DNA from: Aliidiomarina sp047920995
GTDB taxonomy: Bacteria; Pseudomonadota; Gammaproteobacteria; Enterobacterales; Alteromonadaceae
Assembly (NCBI RefSeq): GCF_047920995.1
Contig: NZ_JBLRWZ010000030.1
Location: 1 to 32,859, forward strand
DNA: 32,859 bases
Reading direction: 5' to 3'
A program made the translations under genes and the position numbers. Positions 16,414-24,523 of this stretch are shown piece by piece (positions within the stretch are counted from its first letter, which is position 1; the number at the start of each line of letters is the position of its first letter). The notes under the pieces are model-generated. The model did not search any database. It had not been told where the DNA came from and saw only the letters and a program-made list of their open reading frames with translations.

Positions 16414-17033
16414 AACCAGCCTCCATTGCGAATTACACCTACGGCCAACCCTTCAATGGTCATAAACTGTTGGGTTAGATCTACCTGAATAATCGAAAAC
16501 TCTTCGTTTTCGGGATGCAGGAGAACCATATTTCCGCGGCGTTCAAAGCGTTTTACGGTAACGTCGTCTTCCACACGGGCAACAACTATTTGGCCATTGC
16601 GGGCTTCGTTGGTTTTATGTACTGCAAGGATGTCATTATCAAGGATGCCGATTTCTTTCATGCTCATCCCATTTACCCGAAGCAAGAAATCGGCATGTGG
16701 ATGAAACATCGATTGATCTACTTGATAATGCCCTTCGATGTGCTGTTGCGCTAATATCGGCTCACCGGCAGCTACCTGCCCTATTAAAGGTAAGCCAAGG
16801 TTATCCACCAAAGTGGCGTCTTCTTGAATTAGGCGAATACCACGCGACATGCCAGGCATCATTTCAATCATGCCTTTTTTCGCTAAAGCCTTTAAATGCT
16901 CTTCAGCTGCATTCGCCGAACGAAAACCTAAACGCTGAGCAATTTCAGCACGCGTTGGTGGCATACCTGTTGCTTCAATATTAGTGCGAATCATATCGAG
17001 AATTTGTTGCTGTCTTGGCGTTAACGGACGCAT
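16410..17033 (-). CDS. lexA: LexA repressor
   Basis: Represses SOS genes and self-cleaves when stimulated by RecA filaments. 207 residues. The N-terminal winged helix domain (about 1-70) starts MRPLTPRQQQILD and has recognition-helix residues in RSANAAEEHLKAL. The cleavage bond is A89-G90 in VAAGEP, and the catalytic dyad is S124 (NGMSM) with K161 (VTVKRF). AGGTGAT precedes the ATG. Two LexA boxes lie 8 and 28 bases upstream, so it is autoregulated. Divergent from plsB, as in E. coli, but dgkA is absent between them and sulA rather than dinF follows. Confidence 0.98.
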   Translation of the reverse strand: MRPLTPRQQQILDMIRTNIEATGMPPTRAEIAQRLGFRSANAAEEHLKALAKKGMIEMMPGMSRGIRLIQEDATLVDNLGLPLIGQVAAGEPILAQQHIEGHYQVDQSMFHPHADFLLRVNGMSMKEIGILDNDILAVHKTNEARNGQIVVARVEDDVTVKRFERRGNMVLLHPENEEFSIIQVDLTQQFMTIEGLAVGVIRNGGWL

Positions 17034-17041
17034 ATCATCAC

Positions 17042-17057
17042 CTGTTTATTCATACAG
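17042..17057. promoter_or_regulatory. LexA (SOS) box, proximal
   Basis: Sixteen-base CTGT-N8-ACAG site (CTGTTTATTCATACAG on the plus strand), ending 8 bases from the lexA ATG and so covering the leader of the mRNA. It matches the gammaproteobacterial LexA consensus arms perfectly. Confidence 0.85.
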
Positions 17058-17061
17058 TACA

Positions 17062-17077
17062 CTGTTAGTATATACAG
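17062..17077. promoter_or_regulatory. LexA (SOS) box, distal
   Basis: Second CTGT-N8-ACAG site (CTGTTAGTATATACAG on the plus strand), 20 bases centre to centre from the proximal one. It contains the likely lexA -10 hexamer, so bound LexA would block RNA polymerase directly. Confidence 0.9.
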
Positions 17078-17094
17078 TAATCCATACAGCGCAA
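17067..17094 (-). promoter_or_regulatory. lexA-sulA promoter
   Basis: On the minus strand a -35 TTGCGC (complement of 17089-17094) is spaced 16 bases from a -10 TATACT (complement of 17067-17072). The -10 lies inside the distal LexA box. This arrangement supports direct autorepression; the exact start site is inferred. Confidence 0.6.
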
Positions 17095-17191
17095 CTTTTT
17101 TTGAACAATTTTTGCCAGAGCAGCAACAACCCGTTAAAAATGATATTCTATGCGCAATATATGGGTTGCTTGGTTAGCTGCCGGAGAAGAA

Positions 17192-19630
17192 ATGAGAACA
17201 ACATCGTTAATGTATAAATTGATTCGCCTACCTGTAAGTTGGCTCACCAAGGTTTCAGCGATCGCTGACGAACATGAGCAAAAGCCTTCGGCGCCAGACC
17301 ACGTGGTGTACGTAATGCGTAGCCCTTCTGCCACCGATCTTGTGGCGGCACGGAAAGCAGCTCACGCTTTACAGTTACCCGATCCAACCGAGCCGCTAGC
17401 GCTGAATGGCAAGCTTTATGATCGGGTGTTGTATCTGGAAGACCCAAAACGCAGGTTGGGGCAAACACCGCAAGATGCATTCGTGGAGTTACTCAACCTA
17501 CATCAGCAGAATTCCAGCTACAACGTACATATGTACCCAATAGGTCTTTTTTGGGGCCGTGAGCCTGGCCGTGAGCATAATGAAGGCCGCACCATGACCG
17601 CGGATATCGAAGTTCCCGGCAAATTTCGTAAGTTTTGGTTGGTGTTATTTTCTGGCCGCAATATTCTGGCTCGAGTTTCACGGCCGGTAAGCTTACGTAC
17701 TATGGCCACAAGCCACGCCAGTGATGTGGAACTTGCCCATAAACTTACTCGCGTTGCTCGCACCCACTTTGCCCGCCTTCGCTATGCAGTTGCGGGGCCT
17801 AAATTACTCGGGCGCGAAGCAATGATCCAAGAGCTATTGGAATCTTCCGCGATTCGAGCAGCCATCAACGAAGAAGCTCGCGCAAAGAAAATTACTGAAG
17901 CACAAGCAGTAAAAAGAGCGCGTAGTTATTTACATGAAGTTGCCGCTGATTATCGAGAGGGCTTGGTGCGCTTCGGCGATCATTTCCTTACTTGGTTATG
18001 GAACAAAATCTATAACGGCATCACCGTTAAAAACGGCGATATCATTCGGAAACTAGCCCAAGATGGTCATGAAATTGTTTATGTTCCTTGCCACCGCAGC
18101 CACATGGATTACTTGTTATTAAGTTATGTAATCTACAAAGAAGGCTTAGTACCGCCGCACATTGCTGCTGGAGTAAACTTAAATTTCTTCCCAGTAGGCA
18201 CAATATTTCGCCGCGGTGGCGCCTTCTTTTTACGCCGTAGTTTCCGTGGTAACAAACTGTATTCCACTGTGTTTCGTGAATATCTCACCCGATTATTTCG
18301 CAAAGGTTATGCGGTTGAATACTTCATGGAAGGTGGCCGCAGCCGCACCGGTAGGCTATTGCAGCCGAAAACTGGCATGCTCGCAATGACCCTACAAAGC
18401 CAGTTACGCGGCGTGAATCGGCCAGTTACATTTGTGCCAGTATATCTGGGCTACGAACATGTAATGGAAGTAGCTACTTACCATGGCGAACTCAAAGGCG
18501 CGAAGAAGGAGAAAGAATCGGTATTTCAAGTATTCGGAATTCTACGCAAATTACGCAACTTTGGCCACGGGTTTGTAACCTTTGGCGAGCCACTGCGGCT
18601 TTCCGAGTATCTTGATAACACGCAGCCTGATTGGCGTGATTCAGTTACCCGTGGAGCTGAAGAACCAGCGAAACCACGTTGGTTAACGCCAGTTGTGAAT
18701 GATTTAGCTGATATTATGATGCGCCGCATTAATGACGGTGCAGCGTTGAATAGCATTAACTTAACTGGATTAGTACTGTTAAGCGCTGAGCGCCACACAT
18801 TAACTAAAGAAGAGTTACTTGCGCAAATTCAATGCTACTTAGCGTTGCACCGCGAGGTTCCTTACAGCAATGATATCCATGTACCCGAATGGGAAACTGA
18901 AGCGCTGTGGGAGCATTTAACAAAGATGGATAAGTTAGCGATTAGCGAAAACAACGCTGGTTCAGTGGTAGCGCTCGATCAAGTACAAGCGGTAACCCTA
19001 ACCTATTATCGCAACAATATTCTGCACATGTTTATTGTGCCGGCACTGCTCGCGCGCTTTGCACGCAAAGGCGAAAAATTCACAGCAGTAGAAGCTGCAC
19101 AGTTTATGCAAAAGGTATTCCCACTGTTGGAAGCCGAGCTGTTTGTTAATCGCCACAGTAGTGAAGTTCCGCTTTGGGTAGCTGCACTTTGCGAGGAGTT
19201 TGTGCGCCAGCAATGGCTGGTGGAGAATGATGGTAGTTATACTATTGTTGGCCGTAATACACCGGGTTACGTGCAGCTAACCTTACTGGCGAATGCGGCT
19301 GAAGAAACCCTGGTTCGCTACGCTATTGTATTTGAGTTATTACAACAATCGGATGCGCTTTCGCGCAATGAGCTGGAACAGTATAGTGAACAGGTAGGTT
19401 CGCGCGTAGGAACACGGCACGGTATTGATGCACCAGAATTTTACGATAAGCGCGTGTTCAGTACTTTGGTAAGTACCCTGAAATCTGAACGCTACGTTCA
19501 CGTAACGGATGCCGGCGATTTCACCTCTGATGAGCGCACGGCAATTCTTAGTGATGAAATAGATGTGCTACTGGGTAGCCAAGTGCAACAAACCATCCGC
19601 GATTCCGTGCAGCGTATTTTAGCAAAATAA
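17192..19630 (+). CDS. plsB: Glycerol-3-phosphate 1-O-acyltransferase
   Basis: Inner-membrane-associated enzyme that acylates glycerol-3-phosphate to lysophosphatidate, the first step of phospholipid synthesis. About 812 residues from the ATG at 17192, which has GGAG 7 bases upstream; an upstream in-frame ATG at 17150 adds 14 residues but lacks a ribosome site. Acyltransferase motifs: HRSHMD (catalytic H301 and D306), GAFFLRR, FMEGGRSRTGR and FVPVYLGYE. Full length, no frameshift. Divergent from lexA with about 160 bases between; converges with the deacetylase gene. Confidence 0.97.
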   Translation: MRTTSLMYKLIRLPVSWLTKVSAIADEHEQKPSAPDHVVYVMRSPSATDLVAARKAAHALQLPDPTEPLALNGKLYDRVLYLEDPKRRLGQTPQDAFVELLNLHQQNSSYNVHMYPIGLFWGREPGREHNEGRTMTADIEVPGKFRKFWLVLFSGRNILARVSRPVSLRTMATSHASDVELAHKLTRVARTHFARLRYAVAGPKLLGREAMIQELLESSAIRAAINEEARAKKITEAQAVKRARSYLHEVAADYREGLVRFGDHFLTWLWNKIYNGITVKNGDIIRKLAQDGHEIVYVPCHRSHMDYLLLSYVIYKEGLVPPHIAAGVNLNFFPVGTIFRRGGAFFLRRSFRGNKLYSTVFREYLTRLFRKGYAVEYFMEGGRSRTGRLLQPKTGMLAMTLQSQLRGVNRPVTFVPVYLGYEHVMEVATYHGELKGAKKEKESVFQVFGILRKLRNFGHGFVTFGEPLRLSEYLDNTQPDWRDSVTRGAEEPAKPRWLTPVVNDLADIMMRRINDGAALNSINLTGLVLLSAERHTLTKEELLAQIQCYLALHREVPYSNDIHVPEWETEALWEHLTKMDKLAISENNAGSVVALDQVQAVTLTYYRNNILHMFIVPALLARFARKGEKFTAVEAAQFMQKVFPLLEAELFVNRHSSEVPLWVAALCEEFVRQQWLVENDGSYTIVGRNTPGYVQLTLLANAAEETLVRYAIVFELLQQSDALSRNELEQYSEQVGSRVGTRHGIDAPEFYDKRVFSTLVSTLKSERYVHVTDAGDFTSDERTAILSDEIDVLLGSQVQQTIRDSVQRILAK

Positions 19631-19655
19631 CAATCTCTGCTCGTGCGCAACTTAC

Positions 19656-19682
19656 AAAGGGTTCCATCGCAAGGAGCCCTTT
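19656..19682. terminator. Hairpin between convergent plsB and deacetylase gene
   Basis: A 10-bp stem (AAAGGGTTCC / GGAGCCCTTT with one G-T pair) around a 7-base loop in the 69-base gap between two convergent stops. There is no long T tract on either side, so it may act as a weak bidirectional terminator or mRNA end protector. Confidence 0.45.
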
Positions 19683-19699
19683 GAGTATCAAAAAACCGA

Positions 19700-20818
19700 T
19701 TAATCTGGCCACGAACCTTGTGCATCGGGGCGAATCCACTGCATAGAATACCAATAGAAACGGCCAGGTTTTGCGCGGCTTGGTGCTGTGCAGTTATACC
19801 TGCCGCGGCCAATAGCCAATGGCTCGGTAGCCTGAATAGTAAAGGTATGATCATCCTGCCAATTTGGGCTATGCGGTTGCCCGCCGATAAAGCAATTTAC
19901 CTGATTAGGATGAAAATCACTGATATCAACAGTTAGGGTGAGTTCGGGTTTGGTTTCATCGTGGCGTAATAGTGTATCGCGATACTGCACATCCTTCACC
20001 GGTAACGATAGTGCCGCCATTTTTGTACCCAAGGTATGCAAATTTGCATACATGCCTGCGGCCGCAAAACGGGGAATTGCGCGCATATCACTGGTAGCCC
20101 CAAAACCACCAGAATGCTGGCCGAAGCCAATAAAGCCGAGCTCGGCTACAAGATCCGCTAGTTTGTTATCGTACTCACCGTATGGATAGGCGAATAATTT
20201 ATAACTTACGCCAACTTCATCTTCTATTTTAGCTTCGGCCGCTAGAATATTTTCGCGCATGCGCCGCAGCCAGGCTTGCTCACTTTCCCCTGCTACTCGC
20301 CGCGGCATGTGCGAGTGATCGGTAGAATGGTTAGCAATTACTACGCCCGCTTCATGCAGTTCACGCACCTGATCCCAACTCATATAACGGCCAGCTGTTT
20401 GGCCAACCGGATCCGTAGTTACAAATAATGTCCAAGGCACGCCAAACTCTTTTAATACCGGCCAGCCATTAGTAAAAATATTCTGATAAGCATCATCAAA
20501 GGTAATTACTACCGATTTCTCGGGAATCTCTTTTTCGCCTTTTGCGGCAGCAATCGAATCACGAATATCAATTACGGTAAAATCGTTATCACGCAAATAC
20601 TGTAAGTGATCCCTTAACTCATCTGCCGTTACACTGGTAACTCGGGGTGTTGTATCGCTCACATGGTGATATAGCAAAATAGAGGCATGCGCCTCATTCG
20701 CTACGTTCGCTTCACTTGCTTCATTAGCCGATGTAGCAGTAGCACTATTTGAGTTCGGTGAACAACCCAGTAAGGCGCCAAAAAGTGTTAGCATTAGCGC
20801 ATATTTTTTTAATCGCAT
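19700..20818 (-). CDS. Polysaccharide deacetylase family lipoprotein
   Basis: NodB-type metal-dependent deacetylase predicted to remove N- or O-acetyl groups from an extracellular or cell-wall polysaccharide; the substrate cannot be read from sequence. 372 residues. A lipoprotein signal ends at LLGC with acylated C19, followed by a low-complexity Ser/Ala/Asn/Glu linker (about 20-43). The NodB domain has ITFDDAYQN (D108 and D109) and the metal-binding HSTDH (H164 and H168). The C-terminal part beyond about 270 has no recognised domain; it contains two Cys (C-F-I-G and Y-N-C-T). GGAGA precedes the ATG. Its start is only 23 bases from the divergent dinF start. PgaB-like domain order is possible but not shown. 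Confidence 0.88.
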   Translation of the reverse strand: MRLKKYALMLTLFGALLGCSPNSNSATATSANEASEANVANEAHASILLYHHVSDTTPRVTSVTADELRDHLQYLRDNDFTVIDIRDSIAAAKGEKEIPEKSVVITFDDAYQNIFTNGWPVLKEFGVPWTLFVTTDPVGQTAGRYMSWDQVRELHEAGVVIANHSTDHSHMPRRVAGESEQAWLRRMRENILAAEAKIEDEVGVSYKLFAYPYGEYDNKLADLVAELGFIGFGQHSGGFGATSDMRAIPRFAAAGMYANLHTLGTKMAALSLPVKDVQYRDTLLRHDETKPELTLTVDISDFHPNQVNCFIGGQPHSPNWQDDHTFTIQATEPLAIGRGRYNCTAPSRAKPGRFYWYSMQWIRPDAQGSWPD

Positions 20819-20825
20819 TACTTAT

Positions 20826-20833
20826 CTCCGGAG
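20826..20833. promoter_or_regulatory. Palindromic ribosome binding site shared by divergent genes
   Basis: CTCCGGAG reads as GGAG on both strands and sits 7 to 8 bases before both the deacetylase ATG (20818, minus) and the dinF ATG (20842, plus). The whole intergenic gap is 23 bases, so it serves two ribosome sites and cannot contain a full promoter for either gene. Confidence 0.7.
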
Positions 20834-20841
20834 TGTAATTA

Positions 20842-22194
20842 ATGTCTGCTGGCTCGCGATCGTCATTTCGATTGGTTTTCCCCAAGCGTGATCACAAAAT
20901 GGTATTTGCCATTGCCTTGCCGATGATCATCTCCAATATCGCAGCCCCAATGCTTGGCCTTGTTGATACCGCGATTATCGGCCATTTGCCCGATGCTATT
21001 TATCTAAGCGCCGTTGCCTTGGGCGCCATGGTACTTAGTTTTATCTATTTACTCGCGGTATTTTTGCGAATGTCGACTACTGCGGTAATTGCGCATGCCT
21101 ACGGCGCGGAAAATATCACTGAGCAACAACAACACTTTGTTCACGGTGTGGTGTTCGCGGTAGTAATTGGCCTTAGTATCATTCTTGCCTCGCCACTATT
21201 CGCCCGGCTGCTCGCCGCCATCTTAGCAATTGATGGCGAGCTATTACAGCTTACCAATGCCTACATACAAATTCGAGTATGGGCAGCGCCAGCAGCGTTG
21301 ATCAATTTAGTGGTACTGGGCGTTTTGCTGGGCCGGCAGCAAGCACGGGCCGCGATGCTATTGGTGATTTTTACCAACGCCGTTAACGTTATTGCGGATG
21401 TGATTTTAATTATTGGCCTTGGCATGAACGTGGCGGGCGCTGCTTGGGCTTCTTTTGGCGCCGAATGGAGTACTGCCATTATTGGTTTGCTAATCGTTAG
21501 CAAAGCCCTACGGTTGAAGCGTTTCCCAATGCCGCAATGGCAAAATATGCAAGCGCTGTTGAATATGAACCGTGATATTTTCATTCGTTCGTTAGCGTTA
21601 CAACTATGTATCGCAATGATGACGGGCTACGCCAGTTACTACGGTGCCCCGGTAGTAGCCGCCAATGCAGTATTAATGCAGTTCTTGGTGCTCATTTCTT
21701 TAGGGCTTGATGGCATTGCCTATTCAGTAGAAGCATTAATCGGCCAAGCAAAAGGGCAAAAGAATTCCGAGCGCATAAGGCGTTGGTACCAGCTCGGTTT
21801 ACTCTGGTCAATTCTATTTGCTGCGGTTTATGCGGCAATATTCTGGCTATTTGGCCATACCATTGTGCATTTGATTACCAATATTCCAGAGGTAATTAAC
21901 ACCGCAAGCATCTACCTGCCATGGCTCATTATACTGCCGCTCATCGCTCATTGGAGCTATTTCTTTGATGGCGTTTTTATCGGCCTTGGCGCAAGTAAAG
22001 CAATGCGGAACACCATGCTCATAGCTGCCTTTGGCATTTTCTTCCCGGTGTGGGCGATTACCAATTTCATTCCTACTTTTGCCACCCTTGGCAATCACAG
22101 TTTATGGCTCGCTTTATGCTGTTTTATGGCTGCTCGAGGGCTTGGGCAATGGCTCTGGTTGCGCAAAAGCAGCTACATGCAAGGGCAATTGTAG
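20842..22194 (+). CDS. dinF: MATE family efflux transporter (DinF type)
   Basis: Cation-coupled multidrug or toxic-compound exporter of the inner membrane; in E. coli DinF is SOS-induced and linked to oxidative stress tolerance. 450 residues with about twelve membrane segments. The N-terminus ALPMIISNIAAPMLGLVDTAIIGHL and the FLRMSTTAVIAHAYGAEN segment closely resemble DinF. GGAG lies 8 bases before the ATG. Unlike in E. coli it is not adjacent to lexA, and I see no CTGT-N8-ACAG site near its start, so SOS control is doubtful here. Converges with the DUF4397 gene. Confidence 0.93.
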   Translation: MSAGSRSSFRLVFPKRDHKMVFAIALPMIISNIAAPMLGLVDTAIIGHLPDAIYLSAVALGAMVLSFIYLLAVFLRMSTTAVIAHAYGAENITEQQQHFVHGVVFAVVIGLSIILASPLFARLLAAILAIDGELLQLTNAYIQIRVWAAPAALINLVVLGVLLGRQQARAAMLLVIFTNAVNVIADVILIIGLGMNVAGAAWASFGAEWSTAIIGLLIVSKALRLKRFPMPQWQNMQALLNMNRDIFIRSLALQLCIAMMTGYASYYGAPVVAANAVLMQFLVLISLGLDGIAYSVEALIGQAKGQKNSERIRRWYQLGLLWSILFAAVYAAIFWLFGHTIVHLITNIPEVINTASIYLPWLIILPLIAHWSYFFDGVFIGLGASKAMRNTMLIAAFGIFFPVWAITNFIPTFATLGNHSLWLALCCFMAARGLGQWLWLRKSSYMQGQL

Positions 22195-22219
22195 TGCAGC
22201 GCAAGGGTAAAAAAATTAT

Positions 22220-22252
22220 AAAAAAGCCGCCCTCACAGTACGTGAGGGCGGC
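22220..22252 (-). terminator. Rho-independent terminator of the DUF4397 gene
   Basis: Perfect 11-bp GC-rich stem (GCCGCCCTCAC at 22226-22236 and GTGAGGGCGGC at 22242-22252) with a 5-base loop. On the minus strand it is followed by TTTTTTATAATTTTTTT. It lies about 30 bases beyond the stop of the minus-strand gene; on the plus strand there is no T tract for dinF. Confidence 0.85.
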
Positions 22253-22280
22253 GAAGGCAATACTACTTTGCCCAGGGGAA

Positions 22281-23690
22281 TTACATTTCTTCTGCTACAA
22301 AATCATCCATCAAGATGAGTTGCGGTAATAAACCACCGCCAGTAGCATCTACAGCAATAGCGGTATATAAACCACCACCTGCTAAATCAAGCAAGATTGG
22401 GCCGATTGCTGCATCTTTTGTATCTGCTAACGTAACAGTTACATAATATTCGCCAGGTAATAACGCTACATTACCCGTTGCTTGAATATCACTTGCATCG
22501 AAATCTACACCCGCAAACGCTGGCGTGGCTTCGCTGATATCATCAGTAGCTGTTACATAAATATCTACCGGGCCAGCTGCTGGCGACGCATGTACAATAC
22601 GTACTTGTGCTGCAGTAGCGATACGGCGGTTAAAATCTTGTAACACTGCCGGAGCAATGCTGCCTTCAGTTAGTTCACCTACTGCCAACACACTATATTG
22701 CGCTGCGTTTTCTAACGCCACGTCTGCATCGATAACTGTAGTATCGGTACCTGTGGCATTAACTTTAAAGTTGTATTCATCAGCGGCTAAATTAATGTAA
22801 CCAGAGAACGCTAAAAACGGCACATCTGTTAGCGCAATACCATCGTTCACTAATACATCTACATTAGGCGCATCAGCTACCGCATGTACTACGCGCACAT
22901 CGGCACCGGCATCTACCGAGTGCACTACAAACGAGCCTTCACCATCAGCAATTAGCAAAGCAATCGGACGATCTGCATTGTTTGCGCCAACACTTGGGGT
23001 AGCCGTTACAAATAAATCAGCACCCGCAGGTAATGAGAGCTCACCTGAATTAAATACCACTGCTTCAGGGTTACCTGCTACGGTGATACGCACTTGATAA
23101 TCACCCGCTGGCACTTCCACCTGCGGCGTGTAATCCTGGTACGCTAGTGTAGCTGTTGGTTGAGCAGCGCTTAAATCTGCATCAAGCTCGGTTACAAATA
23201 CATCAACAGTTAAATCAACTGGAACTCCATGTAACACTTGTAAACGCACGTTACCGTCGCCTACCGCAGAAATGTCATTGGTAATAATAAATGGCTCAAG
23301 TGTTTCACCTGCCACTGAACCTAGCGCAAACACGTCATAACGTGTGTCGGCATCAAACTCGATATCGAGCGGACCAATTACTGTTGCTGTAGAACCGTCG
23401 GCAAGAATTGCATCAACGCCCACTGCATATTCGCCTTCTTCAACAGTAGCGATGCCAGATGATACTTGGTAATCTACATCTTCAAGAAAGTTATCGCCAT
23501 TCACTGTAATGTTCACCATTGGCGCATCTGCAGCAGCATGATGCACACGCAGCTCGAATTCACCTAGTGGTGGTGGCGGCGGAGTTGGCGGATTTGGAGT
23601 AAGGATTTCTGGGGAGCTTGAACTACTAAAACAGCCGGATAAGGCTAGTGCCAAAGCAGAAACACTTAATGTTTTGGTGATCCTGTTCAT
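22281..23690 (-). CDS. Lipoprotein with four tandem DUF4397-type repeats
   Basis: Surface or periplasmic lipoprotein of unknown function. 469 residues. The signal ends at LSGC (C20), then a Ser stretch and a proline-rich linker (about 31-41). Four beta-rich units follow, about 47-143, 147-254, 264-357 and 362-465, each opening with a VRxxHA-like strand (LRVHHAAADAP, LQVLHGVPVD, VRVVHAVADAPNVDV, VRIVHASPAAGPVDI). Units 1 and 3 resemble each other, as do 2 and 4 (longer, ending in LxAGADLFVTAT or LAGGGLYTAIAV), so the layout is A-B-A-B. The protein is acidic, like many exported marine proteins. GAGGAA lies 8 bases before the ATG. It has a good downstream terminator and an unusual leader. Confidence 0.87.
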   Translation of the reverse strand: MNRITKTLSVSALALALSGCFSSSSSPEILTPNPPTPPPPPLGEFELRVHHAAADAPMVNITVNGDNFLEDVDYQVSSGIATVEEGEYAVGVDAILADGSTATVIGPLDIEFDADTRYDVFALGSVAGETLEPFIITNDISAVGDGNVRLQVLHGVPVDLTVDVFVTELDADLSAAQPTATLAYQDYTPQVEVPAGDYQVRITVAGNPEAVVFNSGELSLPAGADLFVTATPSVGANNADRPIALLIADGEGSFVVHSVDAGADVRVVHAVADAPNVDVLVNDGIALTDVPFLAFSGYINLAADEYNFKVNATGTDTTVIDADVALENAAQYSVLAVGELTEGSIAPAVLQDFNRRIATAAQVRIVHASPAAGPVDIYVTATDDISEATPAFAGVDFDASDIQATGNVALLPGEYYVTVTLADTKDAAIGPILLDLAGGGLYTAIAVDATGGGLLPQLILMDDFVAEEM

Positions 23691-23783
23691 AGTGATTTCC
23701 TCGTTTAGTTAAACTAAGCAACGATTACTCGTTTTGATTGTCAGCAACAATCACTTACGTGAGGATTATTTGAACAGGATCAC
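23677..23783 (-). promoter_or_regulatory. Candidate start-codon-sequestering leader of the DUF4397 gene
   Basis: A perfect 13-bp inverted repeat pairs GTGATCCTGTTCA (23677-23689, plus strand) with TGAACAGGATCAC (23771-23783). In the mRNA (minus strand) the second arm begins within the AUG start codon. A further 7-bp pair joins 23691-23697 to 23749-23755, just before the AUG. The intervening sequence can form a competing hairpin at 23735-23753 (7-bp arms, 5-base loop), plus a 13-base palindrome at 23705-23717. Mutually exclusive folds suggest a translational switch if transcription starts upstream of 23783; otherwise the repeats could be DNA operator sites. This is inference. Confidence 0.45.
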
Positions 23784-23800
23784 ATTTTTCTAAATCTTGT

Positions 23801-24379
23801 TTAATAGTATGAGTGTTCACCACGGCTATGTTCGGTAATATCACGCACGCCATTTAGCTCGCCCGGGAACAGCTCAAGCAACTGTTTTTCAATGCCTTCC
23901 TTCAAGGTTACATCTACCATTGAACAACCGTTACAACCGCCACCAAACTGCAGAATTGCAATGCCATCATCAGTAATTTCAGAAATCATCACTTGCCCAC
24001 CATGGCTAGCGAGTTGCGGGTTAACCTTTGATTGAATTACATAATCTACCCGTTCAATTAACGGGGCATCATCGGCTACCGCTTGTGCTTTTGCATTCGG
24101 AGCTTTTAAGGTGAGCTGGGAACCCAGTTCCTGCTCAACAAAATCGATTTCCGCTGCTTCTAAGAATGGCGCACTTTCAGCATCTACCACGGCATCAAAG
24201 CCCGCGAAATTAAGGCGGATATCTGTGTCTTCAACAGAATCTTGGGGAGCATAAGATACTCCGCACTCTGCATTCGGCCGGCCAGGATTTACTACAAACA
24301 CGCGAATGTTTGTGCCTTCCTCTTGTCGACTTAGCAACTCACGGAAATGAGTTTGTGCAGATTCTGAAATTGTAATCAT
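23801..24379 (-). CDS. nfuA: Fe-S biogenesis protein NfuA
   Basis: Carrier that receives and delivers 4Fe-4S clusters, important under oxidative or iron stress. 192 residues: an N-terminal A-type-like domain (about 1-95, beginning MITISESAQTHF) and a C-terminal Nfu domain (about 105-192) with the cluster-binding C149 and C152 in GGGCNGCSM. The ATG at 24379 has AAGGTGG 5 bases upstream and fits the E. coli start; a GTG/ATG start 9 bases further out is unnecessary. In E. coli nfuA lies beside bioH and gntX (comF); here those are about 6 kb away with three genes between. A possible IscR site lies upstream. Confidence 0.97.
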   Translation of the reverse strand: MITISESAQTHFRELLSRQEEGTNIRVFVVNPGRPNAECGVSYAPQDSVEDTDIRLNFAGFDAVVDAESAPFLEAAEIDFVEQELGSQLTLKAPNAKAQAVADDAPLIERVDYVIQSKVNPQLASHGGQVMISEITDDGIAILQFGGGCNGCSMVDVTLKEGIEKQLLELFPGELNGVRDITEHSRGEHSYY

Positions 24380-24402
24380 GCCTACCACCTTCTAAATTTT
24401 AC

Positions 24403-24427
24403 ATACCTGAGTATTTCAGTAGGGTTT
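24403..24427. promoter_or_regulatory. Candidate IscR type 1 site upstream of nfuA
   Basis: The 25 bases beginning ATACCTGAGTATTTCAGT agree with the remembered E. coli IscR type 1 consensus (ATASYYGACT, then RWWWY, then AGTCRRSTAT) at 22 of 25 positions. The site is 24 bases upstream of the nfuA ATG, where it could overlap the promoter. It would link NfuA supply to Fe-S status. The arms are not strongly symmetrical, so this needs a genome-wide motif test. Confidence 0.45.
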
Positions 24428-24523
24428 ATTCTATCGCATCAGAGCTGCATTGCATAGTAACTCTATTGGCTGATCAACAAAGATTTGCTAGCTTGATAAA
24501 ATCGGAAATTTAGGAGCACAACA

